A stretch of 64,000 bases of DNA from Giardia muris (taxonomy: Eukaryota > Fornicata > Diplomonadida > Hexamitidae). The stretch is from the NCBI GenBank assembly GCA_006247105.1, contig CM016925.1:2759334-2823333 (forward strand), written 5' to 3'. This document shows, piece by piece, positions 1 through 8,539 of this stretch. Numbering within the stretch: the first letter of the stretch is position 1; each line of letters starts with the position of its first letter. Position numbers and translations under genes: made by a program. A model generated the notes under the pieces. The model was not told where the DNA came from and searched no databases. It saw only the letters and a list, made by a program, of their open reading frames with translations.

Positions 1-330
1 GCCATTGAGCAGTATGACCTTTGGAATCCTTAAGTCCCTGTTCGTATGGGAGAAGGAGCTTAACGACCTCGGGGCGGTTCTGATGAGCTGCCATCATGAG
101 AGCTGTTGTTCCGGGGGGAAATCATACCATTCCTTTGTCGTTTGCTTCCCCGCCTCAGAGAGGAGAAGCCGGGCGCAGTCTGTTTGGCCATAGTGGGCGG
201 CCTTCATCAGGGCCGTTTCGCCGCCATCGTCCCTTTCTCCCAGTTCTCCAAGGTTGGCCCTCACGCCATCGAGATTACCTCTCATAGCCGCCTTCATCAA
301 GTCCGTAAACGGCATTTCTTTTTTGAACAT
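1..330 (-). pseudogene. Ankyrin-repeat protein, 5' part, frameshifted and cut by window edge
   Basis: The minus strand encodes an ankyrin-type N terminus (FTDLMKAAMRGNLDGV, then GETALMKAAHYGQTDCARLL and SEAGKQTTKEW). It closely resembles the start of the ankyrin/RING gene at 47097-49685. Candidate starts are ATG at 328-330 or, more likely, ATG at 313-315, which follows an A-rich stretch as usual in Giardia. The frame stops after about 75 codons. Adding one C to the run of six at 113-118 restores an ankyrin reading (TALM, then PEVVKLLLPYEQG) that runs off the left edge. The break is therefore a single-base homopolymer deletion, either a real pseudogene mutation or an assembly error. The intact gene would probably carry more ankyrin modules and perhaps a RING domain to the left. 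Confidence 0.7.
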
Positions 331-347
331 CAATCACTCATCCAGCC
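316..347 (-). promoter_or_regulatory. Putative promoter/initiator of the left ankyrin gene
   Basis: Read on the minus strand, this block has GGCTGG, then GATTGATGTTCAAAAAAG, just before the ankyrin start. The same order (GGCTGG, then TTTGATGTTCAAAAATG) precedes the related gene at 47097. A short A-rich element next to the start codon is the known core promoter type in Giardia. The role as a promoter is inferred. Confidence 0.45.
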
Positions 348-483
348 TTGCACCAGCTAGATGGAGCCCCCCTCCACTCCTCGAACTGAATGATGGTTCC
401 TCTAGACCTTGAGTCCTGCCAGGGCACAGGCCTTCTAACACCCCTTCAATTCAGAAGCCATGGAAGCAGAAGACTCCGTTCAC

Positions 484-2034
484 TCACTTCCCCCTGCATC
501 CGAACCACCAACCGAGGAAGCCCCCGAGGCCTCCCAGGACCAGAAGGACGGCGATGACGATCCCCGCAATGGCACCCCCCGAGAGCCCCGAAGAACTGGA
601 GGAGGGGGGAGAGGGGCAGGCATCCTTGGTGGGAGTGGAGCCGTCCCAGCAGAGGGCGCACGTCCCATTTGGACAGGAGGTGCACCCACTGGGACAGGCT
701 GTGCAGTTGGAGGGGCCGGTCACAGTAGAGTTGCTGTAGTACCCAAGGGCGCAGGAGCTGCAGACGGTCGAGGAGGTGCAGGCCCCGCACTCCTTCGGAC
801 AGGCCGTGAAGGCCCCTGAGGATGCATCGAGGATGAAGGGGGCGTTGGTGGCGGCAGCAGTGCACTTCCCCTTGGAGGCCGATGAGCAGAGGAGGCTCCC
901 GACGGAGGAAGAGGAGGAAGACCCCGCGGCCGAGATGGGGTAGCACCCCCCGTTGAAGAGGAAGTAGTTGTTGGTGTTGACTGCCGTACTGATGCAGGCC
1001 CCGCACTTCGTGGCGGTGTCCGAGACCTTGTTCCCCTTCTCGTCGAGGCAGATGTCCTGACCTGCCCTCGTCGTCCCATTGTTGATCTGCTTGATCGGAA
1101 GACACTCCCCGTCGATCGGGACGAAGCCCCCCTTGCACTCGGTGCAGACGGTCGTGTTCCCGACGAGGAGCTGACTTCCCAGGGCACAGACCTTGAGGTC
1201 CGCCGCCTTCTGGGGGGAGAGACACCCGCCCTGGTAGAAGAGGAACCCGTTCTTGCAGGACGAGCAGGTCCCGTCTGGGGTCGTTGGGGCCGTGCAGACG
1301 TTCGAGTTCGTGGAGCAGTTCCCGTCGATGGGGACCTTCCCCGTTCCGCACTTCTCGCAGATGGTCGAGAAGCCCTGGTCGGCGCACTCGGTGCAGTCCG
1401 TGGGGCAGGAGGTGCAGTTCGTGATGACGAGGGATGAGTCGTAGACGGGCCCGAACCCGGAAGCGCACTCGGAGCAGGCGGAGGAGGAGCACGTCTTGCA
1501 GTCCTTGATGGTGCAGGCCGTGCAGTTGACGGGACTGGTGGTGGTGTTGGGGTAGAAGCCATCGAGGCACGAGTTGCAGTTGAAGGTGGGTGTTTTAGTC
1601 GAGTCGTAGGTGCAGGTGCTGCAGCCCGGTTCCCCGTTTGTCGCATCGCTACAGAGGTAGAGGGTGCTGTCCTTGATGAAGGTGATGGCATCGGTAGTTG
1701 GGACGGCCGAACATGCTCCAGAGGTGACGGTCGAGCACAGCTTGTTCCCGGGAGAGGAGTCCTTGTTGTAACAGCCTCCCTCGAACAGGAAGTAGTTGTT
1801 GGCAGAAGCGTCCCTGCCACCACTGGCCGCCTTGTTGCAGTCCGTGCAGGCCCCCTTGCTATCCGACGTGCAGTGGTCCGTGCCTGCTGTTGGGGCCTTA
1901 CACGTCCCGTCGATCGGGGCCTCACCCATCTCACTGCACTTCTTGCAGAACGTCCCCTCAACACCCGGGATGGTGAACTTTGAGTTTGCCTCGCACTCTC
2001 CCGTAGCTCGAGCCTTCCCTCCCCCCTTCACCAT
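484..2034 (-). CDS. VSP unit M3, signal-less, in frame (last of minus array)
   Basis: A 516-codon variant-specific surface protein unit. The ATG lies 4 nt after the stop of the upstream unit M2 and is in frame, but the first residues (MVKGGGKARATGECEAN) are basic and polar with no signal peptide. It continues into FTIPGVEGTFCKKC and many CxxC pairs. GGCY occurs at two FLF..GGCY sites, and the C terminus is a Ser-rich linker, a membrane segment (GAIAGIVIAVLLVL) and GCRGK. The middle (CSDATNGEPGCSTC, then VPIDGNCSTNSNVC) makes it a relative of plus-strand class III units P9, P14 and P18, which lack an in-frame start. An intact VSP would coat the trophozoite surface. Without a signal sequence this one is unlikely to reach it, so it is probably a silent donor copy. 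Confidence 0.8.
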   Translation of the reverse strand: MVKGGGKARATGECEANSKFTIPGVEGTFCKKCSEMGEAPIDGTCKAPTAGTDHCTSDSKGACTDCNKAASGGRDASANNYFLFEGGCYNKDSSPGNKLCSTVTSGACSAVPTTDAITFIKDSTLYLCSDATNGEPGCSTCTYDSTKTPTFNCNSCLDGFYPNTTTSPVNCTACTIKDCKTCSSSACSECASGFGPVYDSSLVITNCTSCPTDCTECADQGFSTICEKCGTGKVPIDGNCSTNSNVCTAPTTPDGTCSSCKNGFLFYQGGCLSPQKAADLKVCALGSQLLVGNTTVCTECKGGFVPIDGECLPIKQINNGTTRAGQDICLDEKGNKVSDTATKCGACISTAVNTNNYFLFNGGCYPISAAGSSSSSSVGSLLCSSASKGKCTAAATNAPFILDASSGAFTACPKECGACTSSTVCSSCALGYYSNSTVTGPSNCTACPSGCTSCPNGTCALCWDGSTPTKDACPSPPSSSSSGLSGGAIAGIVIAVLLVLGGLGGFLGWWFGCRGK

Positions 2035-2038
2035 TCAC

Positions 2039-3613
2039 TCACTTCCCCCTGCATCCGAACCACCAACCGAGGAAGCCCCCGAGGCCTCCCAGGACCAGAA
2101 GGACGGCGATGACGATCCCCGCAATGGCACCCCCCGAGAGCCCCGAGGAGCTGGAGGAGGGGGGATCGGGACACTTCCCATTGAAGGATGACCCGTCCCA
2201 GCAGAGGTCGCACTTCCCACCTGGACAGGAGGTGCACCCACTGGGGCAGGCCTTGCAGTCGGAGGGGCCGGTCACAGTAGTGGTGTTGTAGTACCCCACT
2301 GAGAGGCACTTGGTGCAGTCCGTCCCACTCGTGCAGGTGGCGCACCCGGGGGCGCAGGAGACGAGGACGGTCCCATTGAGGTAGAGGCCCGAGGCGGGAT
2401 TGACAGCTGTGCAGACTCCATTAGAGGCCGTGGTGCAGGCGCTCTTCCCGACCTCCGTGGAGGCGTTGTAGCAGCCCCCGTTGAGGAGGAAGAAGTTAGT
2501 GGTCGAGGCCCCGGTCACGTCCTGGCACTTCCCGCACCTCGTGGAGGACGCGTCGGGGGCGCTTCCGTCCTCCTTCTGGCAGATCTGGGTCGCCCTCGTC
2601 ACGTTCGTCGAGGCGACCAGAAGGCATTCTCCGTTGATCGGGACGAAGCCCGGCTTGCACTCGGAGCAGACCGTCGTGTTCCCGACCAGGAACTGCTTCT
2701 CCTTCGCACAGACGCCCAGCTCGGCGGCCTTGAAGGTCGAGTAGCATCCCTCGAGGTAGGGGACGTATCCATTGAGGCAGGACGTGCAGGTGCCGGAGGA
2801 GTCGGTGCAGACCTTGTCGTTCTTATCCACGCACGTCCCGTCGATCGGGGCCTGACCAGTCGGACACTCGGTGCAGACGAGCCCCGGACCGAGGTTGGTG
2901 CAGGAGGTGCAGTTCTTGGGACAGGAGTCGCAGGACGTGATGGCAAGGGAGGAGCTGTAGGTCGGGCCGAAGGAGGGGAGGCAGGCCGAACAGGTCTTCT
3001 CGTTCGTGTCGCACGTCTTGCAGTTCTTGATGCTGCAGGCCTTGCAGGTCGAGTCGGCAAGAAGGCCGAAGCCGGGGCTGCAGGCGGAGCAGGTGTTCTC
3101 AGCACTCACCTGGGCACAGTTGGAGCACTTGGAGGTGTCACTGCATGTCTCGCAGCTCCCGTCGGTCTTGGGGAGGTAGTCCTTGGCACAGGAGGTGCAC
3201 TTGAAGGTCGAGTCGTATGTGCAGGTGTTGCAGTTCGCCTTCCCGTTCGTGCTGTCACTGCAGAGGTAGAGGATGTCACTCTTGACGAAGGTGACCGCGT
3301 CCTTGTCCGGGGCAGCTGTGCACTTCCCCCCGGCGGCCGTCTTGCAGAGCTTGTTCCCGGGAGAGGCGTCCGTCTTGTAGCACCCCCCGTAGAAGAGGAA
3401 GTAGGTCCCTGTACATGCCGTGCAGACACCATTGGAACACGTGTTGCTCTCAATAGCCGAGCTGCACGTCCCGTCGATCGAGGCCTCGGTCGTGGTCGCG
3501 CACTCCTTGCATACCTTCCCCAGCGTCCCGAGGTCGAGGCAGCTCCCCGTCTTGCAGTTGCCTGATGCATCTCCTTCCGTGCACGAGAGGGCTCTCGCGT
3601 TCTTCCCTCCCCT
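2039..3613 (-). pseudogene. VSP unit M2, no start codon
   Basis: The VSP frame is open for 525 codons, from the TGA at 3614-3616 to the TGA at 2039-2041, yet I find no ATG in it. The only near-start is a GTG at 3107-3109. The junction ATG at 3618-3620 is one base out of frame because the purine tract reads GTGAAGGGGAGGG. The N-terminal cassette is NARALSCTEGDASGNC, then SIDGTCSSAIESNTC and YFLFYGGCY. The body (DKNDKVCTDSSGTC, then PYLEGCYSTFKAAELGVC) is nearly the same as plus-strand P3. The end is a normal membrane segment and CRGK. It cannot be translated alone from a Met, so I call it a pseudogene, although the antigen frame itself is undamaged. Confidence 0.75.
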
Positions 3614-3624
3614 TCACCATTCAC

Positions 3625-5499
3625 TCACTTCCCCCTGCATCCGAACCACCAACCGAGGAAGCCCCCGAGGCCTCCCAGGACCAGAAGGACGGCAATGACG
3701 ATCCCCGCAATGGCACCCCCCGAGAGCCCCGAAGAACTGGAGGAGGGGGGATCGGGACACTTCCCACTGGTGTCGGGGCCGCTTCCATTCCAGCAGGTCG
3801 TGCAGGCGTCCTTCGTGCAGACCGTACAGCCGGTCGGACATGCGGTGCAGTTGACGGGAGAGCCAGAGGCCGAGTTGTAGTATCCGAGGGCACATTCATC
3901 GCAGGTGAGGTCTGTGCTTCCAGCTGAGATAGAGCACCTCTTGCACCCGGCCGGGCAGAGGGTGAAAGCCCCCGTGGTCGCATCGAGAGGGAAGGGGGAG
4001 CCATTGGCAGCCTGAGAGCACTTCCCATCAGCGGCCGTCTGGCACAGCTTGCTCCCGATCGAAGTCCCGGAGGTGGGGGTTATGGGATAGCAGCCTCCGT
4101 TGAAGAAGAAGTAGTTGTTGCTCCCGGCCGGATTCTTGCACGCCTCGCACTTCGTGGCGGTCTTCTCGACAGGATTCCCGTCCGCCTTCATGCAGACGTT
4201 GTCCCCGGCTGCTCTCGTCGTTCCCTTGTTAATGTCCCCGATCGGGGTGCAGGTCCCATCAATCGGGACGAACCCGGCCTTGCACTCCTTGCAGACGAGG
4301 GCCTCCCCGACGAGGAACTGGTTGTCCTTGGAGCAGATCCCCATCGAGCTCGCCTTGTAGGGGGAGAGGCAGGCCCCGTGGTAGAGCATGTATCCATTGA
4401 GGCAGGACGTGCAGGAGCCGGAGGAGGGGTCCTTTGTGCACACCTTGTCGTTCACGTCGACGCACTCATCGTCGACCGGGACCTGGCTGCTCTTCGAGCA
4501 CACGTCGCAGACGAGCCCGAGGCCGAGGTTGAGGCAGCTCTCGCATCCCGTCGAGCACTGGTTGCAGGCCGTGATGGCGGAGCCGTTCTTGACAGGCCCG
4601 AATCCCGCCTTGCAGCCCGTGCACTTGGTCACGTCGTCGTTACAGATCCCGCAATTCTGGACGGTGCAGGCGGTGCAGGTCTTAGCGGTGTCTCCAACGA
4701 GGCCGAAGCCCTCCTTGCAGACGGTGCAGGCTGTAGATGAGCAGGTTTTGCAGTTCTCAACGGTGCACTTCGTGCAGGTTCCGTAGTTCTTGGTCGTATC
4801 GCTGTTAGCAGTATAGAAGAACCCTTCAGAGCACTTGTCGGTATCACAGTTTTGATGATTCGTGTCGGTGTCGCACTGATCGCACCCAGTGGGGCAAGTC
4901 CCACAAGTTGCCGAGGTGCCCGACCCCGAAAGGAAGAAGGCGGGCCCGCACTTGGAGCAGGTGTTGGCAGCACTCGCCTGGACGCAGTTGGGGACTGAAC
5001 AGGAGTAGCAGTTGGCGTTGTTCGCATCTGGGAGGTAGCCCGAAGCGCAGGCGTCGCACTTCCCGGTCCCAACAGCGTATCCAGTTGCGCACGTCTTGCA
5101 GGTGTTGGCCTGGCTCGCCTCGGTGCAGTGGTCGCAGCTCGTGCACTCGAAGCACTGGGTTATGGAGCTTGAGCTGTCGGGTTTGTAGCCCGAGGCGCAG
5201 GTGTTGCATTTACTGGCTGGAGTGTCATATCCAGTCTTGCAGGTGTCGCAGGTGTCGTCGGCGTTCGCCGTGGCACAGTTGGTGCAAGCGGCGCAGGAGT
5301 AGCAGGCGGTCTTGTCTTCCTTGGGAAGGAAGCCGTCGTTGCAGGCGTCGCACCCTGAGTTGTCTGCATTGCACGTCTTGCAGTTGTCGATGGAACAAGT
5401 GTCGCTCCTGACTTTTCGGAGCTCGTTGTCGCCGGGAAGAGGGGCTCTTACTTGGGCAGCGAGGACGGCACTCACCACGAGCAGGAGTGAAACGAACAT
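3625..5499 (-). CDS. Complete VSP with signal peptide (unit M1, head of minus array)
   Basis: This 624-residue protein is the only VSP in the window with a hydrophobic signal peptide: MFVSLLLVVSAVLAAQVRA at residues 1-19. A Cys-rich ectodomain follows, with repeated CxxC pairs in modules of the type CxxCxxGY (about residues 34-560). GGCYPIT lies in the C-terminal third, then SSSSSGLSGG, a membrane segment and GCRGK at 620-624. In G. intestinalis the Cys of this tail is palmitoylated; the same is inferred here. ATG at 5497-5499 is the natural start because the signal peptide follows directly. GGTAGAATG around the start is a weak initiator candidate. AGTGAAT overlaps the stop (3619-3625). The two units downstream lack signal peptides, so M1 is the probable expressed gene of this cluster. 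Confidence 0.88.
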   Translation of the reverse strand: MFVSLLLVVSAVLAAQVRAPLPGDNELRKVRSDTCSIDNCKTCNADNSGCDACNDGFLPKEDKTACYSCAACTNCATANADDTCDTCKTGYDTPASKCNTCASGYKPDSSSSITQCFECTSCDHCTEASQANTCKTCATGYAVGTGKCDACASGYLPDANNANCYSCSVPNCVQASAANTCSKCGPAFFLSGSGTSATCGTCPTGCDQCDTDTNHQNCDTDKCSEGFFYTANSDTTKNYGTCTKCTVENCKTCSSTACTVCKEGFGLVGDTAKTCTACTVQNCGICNDDVTKCTGCKAGFGPVKNGSAITACNQCSTGCESCLNLGLGLVCDVCSKSSQVPVDDECVDVNDKVCTKDPSSGSCTSCLNGYMLYHGACLSPYKASSMGICSKDNQFLVGEALVCKECKAGFVPIDGTCTPIGDINKGTTRAAGDNVCMKADGNPVEKTATKCEACKNPAGSNNYFFFNGGCYPITPTSGTSIGSKLCQTAADGKCSQAANGSPFPLDATTGAFTLCPAGCKRCSISAGSTDLTCDECALGYYNSASGSPVNCTACPTGCTVCTKDACTTCWNGSGPDTSGKCPDPPSSSSSGLSGGAIAGIVIAVLLVLGGLGGFLGWWFGCRGK

Positions 5500-7391
5500 T
5501 CTACCGGCAGAGGGTCGAAGCGGGATTCCGGGATGTGCTGGTGCCAGACAGAGGGCTCAGAAGGACTGTCGGGATGTGGGAAGGAGTCGAGAGCGGGCCG
5601 TGGGAAGAGGCGTTCGAGGTCGTCCAGAGGGGTCACGGTATTGTCAGGAGGGAAGGGACATCCCGCAGGACGGGGCAGATCCGACTTGGGAATAGTCCGA
5701 AGGTCCATCCCCCGTCCTGGACTCACTCCCCCCATGGATCTGGAGGACATCGGACGCCTTTGAGTTGAGGGGAGAGGCCGTTCTGCAGGCAGGTTCATGA
5801 CCTCATGTGGTCGTCTGCCCTCAGGGACAAGCCCGACCATGACAGGGCCCGGGGGTCCGCTTCGACGGGGAGCGTGTGATCGCATCTCTTGGCACTGGAC
5901 AACTCTACCAGCACCCCGGTTGTCCCGGCTCCACTTGTGCGAGTGCTACGTGGACCAGTCCAGGACCACGCTGGTGGACGAGGAGCACGGCTGATAGTTG
6001 AGATGGCGTGCCGATCCCTGACAGGGGACTCGCAGCATCCGGAAGTCCTGAGCAGTCTCGCATGCCTCAAGACGCCTCTGGTGGGGGAACGTCCTGGGCA
6101 TCGATCCGCCTGGGGACTGCACAGGGAGGCAGTGTCCTTGGCGTACTCGGTCAGGACTGGATCGACGACGATGCTCAGACGAAGGCTCGGTCCTCGTCTT
6201 CGGGGCTGATGGTCTGGGACGTTGGGGGGCTCGTATGCCACTGACTCCACTCTGAAGGACGGACTTCATCGCTTCCAGTCGGCCCGGAAGACCCCGTGGC
6301 TGCCCCGTTGCTCGTCTCCCAGTCCGAAGGGGACCGGTCGAAGGTTTCCTCAACGCTGTGCTTCCGTCCAGACACCCCACGCCTCTGAGGTCAGCGGTCA
6401 TCCCAGCTCGGATCGTGGGAGCCAGCAGGACGTCCTGGACCACAGAGAACCGAGGGGCAGGGGGATTCCGAAGACGCCCAGGAAGTCCCATTGGGCGGTC
6501 GTGCAGTCCAACAAGAAGCGCCCAGCCGACACGATCCCCCGGGGCAGACCTGGCCTACGACTTGCGGGCTCTTTGGTGGTCGGTTCCTGCAGCCTCCTCT
6601 GCGTACTGAGAAGTCAGAAGCGTCCTTCTACTCCCCGATGGCTCGGCCCCAGGCCATGTAGATCTTCTACCCTCTCTGTGACTACAAAGGCGAGGAGGGA
6701 GAAACAGGGGAGGCCAAGAGGTCGCTTGTGGAGGACTTCCTCGTGTAACCCCGGGCCCAAGGGACTGCTCGACTGTCCTTACCTCCGGGGTATCGTACAC
6801 CGGCCATCGAGAGGAGATGAGCCATGCCCAGGGCGGTTTCAGGTCGTGAGGGACAGATCCCGGCAGTTATGCTCCACACGGGGCCGCAGGCAGGAGTCCT
6901 TCCGAGTGGTCATGGCTCCCTCCGGCTTCCAGCCGATGAGGAACGGCGTCAGACGTGCGTCCCACTGGGGCTCTCCGAAAGGGCGGTGCGTCGTTCCTTG
7001 ACAGGTCGAGGGCCAGATCGATGCTCGTGGTTCGGGCCTGCTCTCCAGGACGTCCCGGTCCGTTCTATTGTTCCTGGACACCTCAGAAGAGCGGGATAAC
7101 CACAACAGCGCCCCGGCCTGAGCCCACCAGCTGCTCGAGGAGGGGCCGATCGAATGGACTGCTATCACCAACGTGGACGAGCCCCCACCATCCCCTCCCT
7201 CGGACAGCCCGGAGCGAGTCTTCCCCTCTCCCTTCTCTGAGGAGGAGGACCGAAGGGCTCCAAGCACATCGGCCTTCTTGTCGAAAGAGCCTCCAGCCCC
7301 CGGTCGACTGGAGGCATGGGACGAGGATGCTCCTCCCCAGCTGTTCACACGTCCTTCGTCCGTCCTGGTGGGGCACGACTCCCAGGACTCG
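5500..7391. other. No recognisable gene; possible decayed ankyrin remnant
   Basis: This 1.9 kb stretch separates the signal-bearing VSP from the kinase. The longest open frames (plus 6222-7001; minus 6839-7483, which overlaps the kinase end) show no domain I recognise, and their composition is rich in Arg, Ser and Pro, as expected of chance frames in GC-rich DNA. On the minus strand near 6566-6600 a short reading ACCACCAAAGAG, after GAGGAGGCTGCAGG, resembles the SEAGKQTTKE linker of the ankyrin family. It may be the last trace of such a gene. The part near 5500-5560 should hold the M1 promoter. Confidence 0.4.
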
Positions 7392-8423
7392 TCACTGGTG
7401 CCCCTCTGCCTCATCAAGGACGTCCCGTGCTGTCGGACGTCTCTCGGGATCCTTCGAGAGCATCCGAGAGATGAGGGCAGCAAGTTCTGAGGGACGACCC
7501 TCGAGAGGAGGAGCGGGCGTCTTTTCGAGGACAGCTGCTACATTCCTGAATGGACGACCCCCAGTGCACATCTCATATCCAATCACCCCCAGGGCCCAGA
7601 CGTCGACAGACTTGTCGTAGTCCTCCTCTCGGAGGATCTCGGGGGCCATGTAAGGCTGTGTCCCTGCGTATGTACCCATCCAAGACGAGTCACCGAGTGC
7701 TCTTGCAACCCCGAAGTCTCCCAGGATGCATCGGCCGTCCGGGGCAAGGAGGACGTTCTCCGGTTTCAGATCTCTGTGGACGATCCTATTTCCGTGGAGG
7801 TATGTAAGAGCAGCGGCCACCTCTCGGATCACCCTCCAGACCTCTTGATCGCTATATGAAGACCTGGCCTTCCTTCGTCTATCCATCTCCCCACGGATGT
7901 CTCCACAACAGAGTTCTGTTACGAGCACAAAGATGTCATCGAGGCTGTCCTCTCCTGTCTCAAGGCATCGGATGATGTTCGGATGGTCGAGGGAGGGGAG
8001 TATCTCCGCCTCTCTGCGAAGCAGTTCTCGTTCCTCATCATTGTGTCTTCCAAGGCTGACGACCTTGACCGCCACGTTCCTACCATTCCCATGGCCTGCA
8101 TAGACATCCCCAAAGGCCCCTTTTCCGAGTATAGCGATCAAACGATACCCCGAGAGGCTGTCTGGGAGCCTCGGAAGCGTGGGTTGGTTCAGAAGCATCC
8201 GTCGCATCTTCTCGCCTTCTGCGTGCTCGGCTGCCGTCCTGCCCTCCCCGTCCCTCAGGTCCCTCTCCAGGAGGAGGAGGCCGGCGCACTCCTCGTGTCC
8301 TCTCCCCACTGCATGCATCAGGGCCGTCCATCCCCTCCCGTCCTGGAGGCGGGCCTCGAGGGGCCGGAGGAGGCGGACGACCTCGGTCTGGCCTCGGGAG
8401 GCGGCGTGCATCAGGGCCGTCAT
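7392..8423 (-). CDS. Ankyrin-repeat protein kinase (NEK-like), probably 5'-truncated
   Basis: From ATG 8421-8423 the product has 343 residues. Residues 1-70 hold two ankyrin-type repeats (MTALMHAASRGQTEVVRLL; GWTALMHAVGRGHEECAGLL). The kinase domain covers about 92-335: glycine loop GKGAFG at 100-105, VAVK with Lys120, HRDLKPEN at 216-223, DFG at 236-238, APE at 260-262. All catalytic residues are present, so it is predicted to be active. Giardia has many NEK-family kinases with ankyrin repeats, often with the kinase first; here the repeats come first. The frame stays open upstream of the ATG and still looks ankyrin-like (LTKPNPSG) to about 8450, with no further ATG before VSP unit P1 begins at 8540. 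The original 5' end was therefore probably lost at this boundary. Confidence 0.82.
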   Translation of the reverse strand: MTALMHAASRGQTEVVRLLRPLEARLQDGRGWTALMHAVGRGHEECAGLLLLERDLRDGEGRTAAEHAEGEKMRRMLLNQPTLPRLPDSLSGYRLIAILGKGAFGDVYAGHGNGRNVAVKVVSLGRHNDEERELLRREAEILPSLDHPNIIRCLETGEDSLDDIFVLVTELCCGDIRGEMDRRRKARSSYSDQEVWRVIREVAAALTYLHGNRIVHRDLKPENVLLAPDGRCILGDFGVARALGDSSWMGTYAGTQPYMAPEILREEDYDKSVDVWALGVIGYEMCTGGRPFRNVAAVLEKTPAPPLEGRPSELAALISRMLSKDPERRPTARDVLDEAEGHQ

Positions 8424-8539
8424 GCCTGAGGGGTTCGGCTTGGTCAAGGAGTCTTTCAGCCATAGCTGGTGCAGTACTCGGGACGATTGACCGCTCCTCC
8501 GGGAGGGCAGTACCGGAGATCGACGTCCTCGAGGGCTCG

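Larger units (their letters stand above)
484..5499 (-). repeat. Minus-strand VSP tandem array, 3 units
   Basis: M1, M2 and M3 lie head to tail and share the 3' block of about 120 bp that encodes the linker, membrane segment and CRGK. Each junction has only 4 nt between the stop and the next ATG. The polyadenylation motif AGTGAAY overlaps each stop: 3619-3625 and 2033-2039 (AGTGAAT), and 478-484 (AGTGAAC). Confidence 0.85.

Noticed and set aside
6222..7001. 259-codon plus-strand open frame as a gene
   Set aside because: No domain, composition like chance frames, and overlapping open frames of similar size on the other strand.
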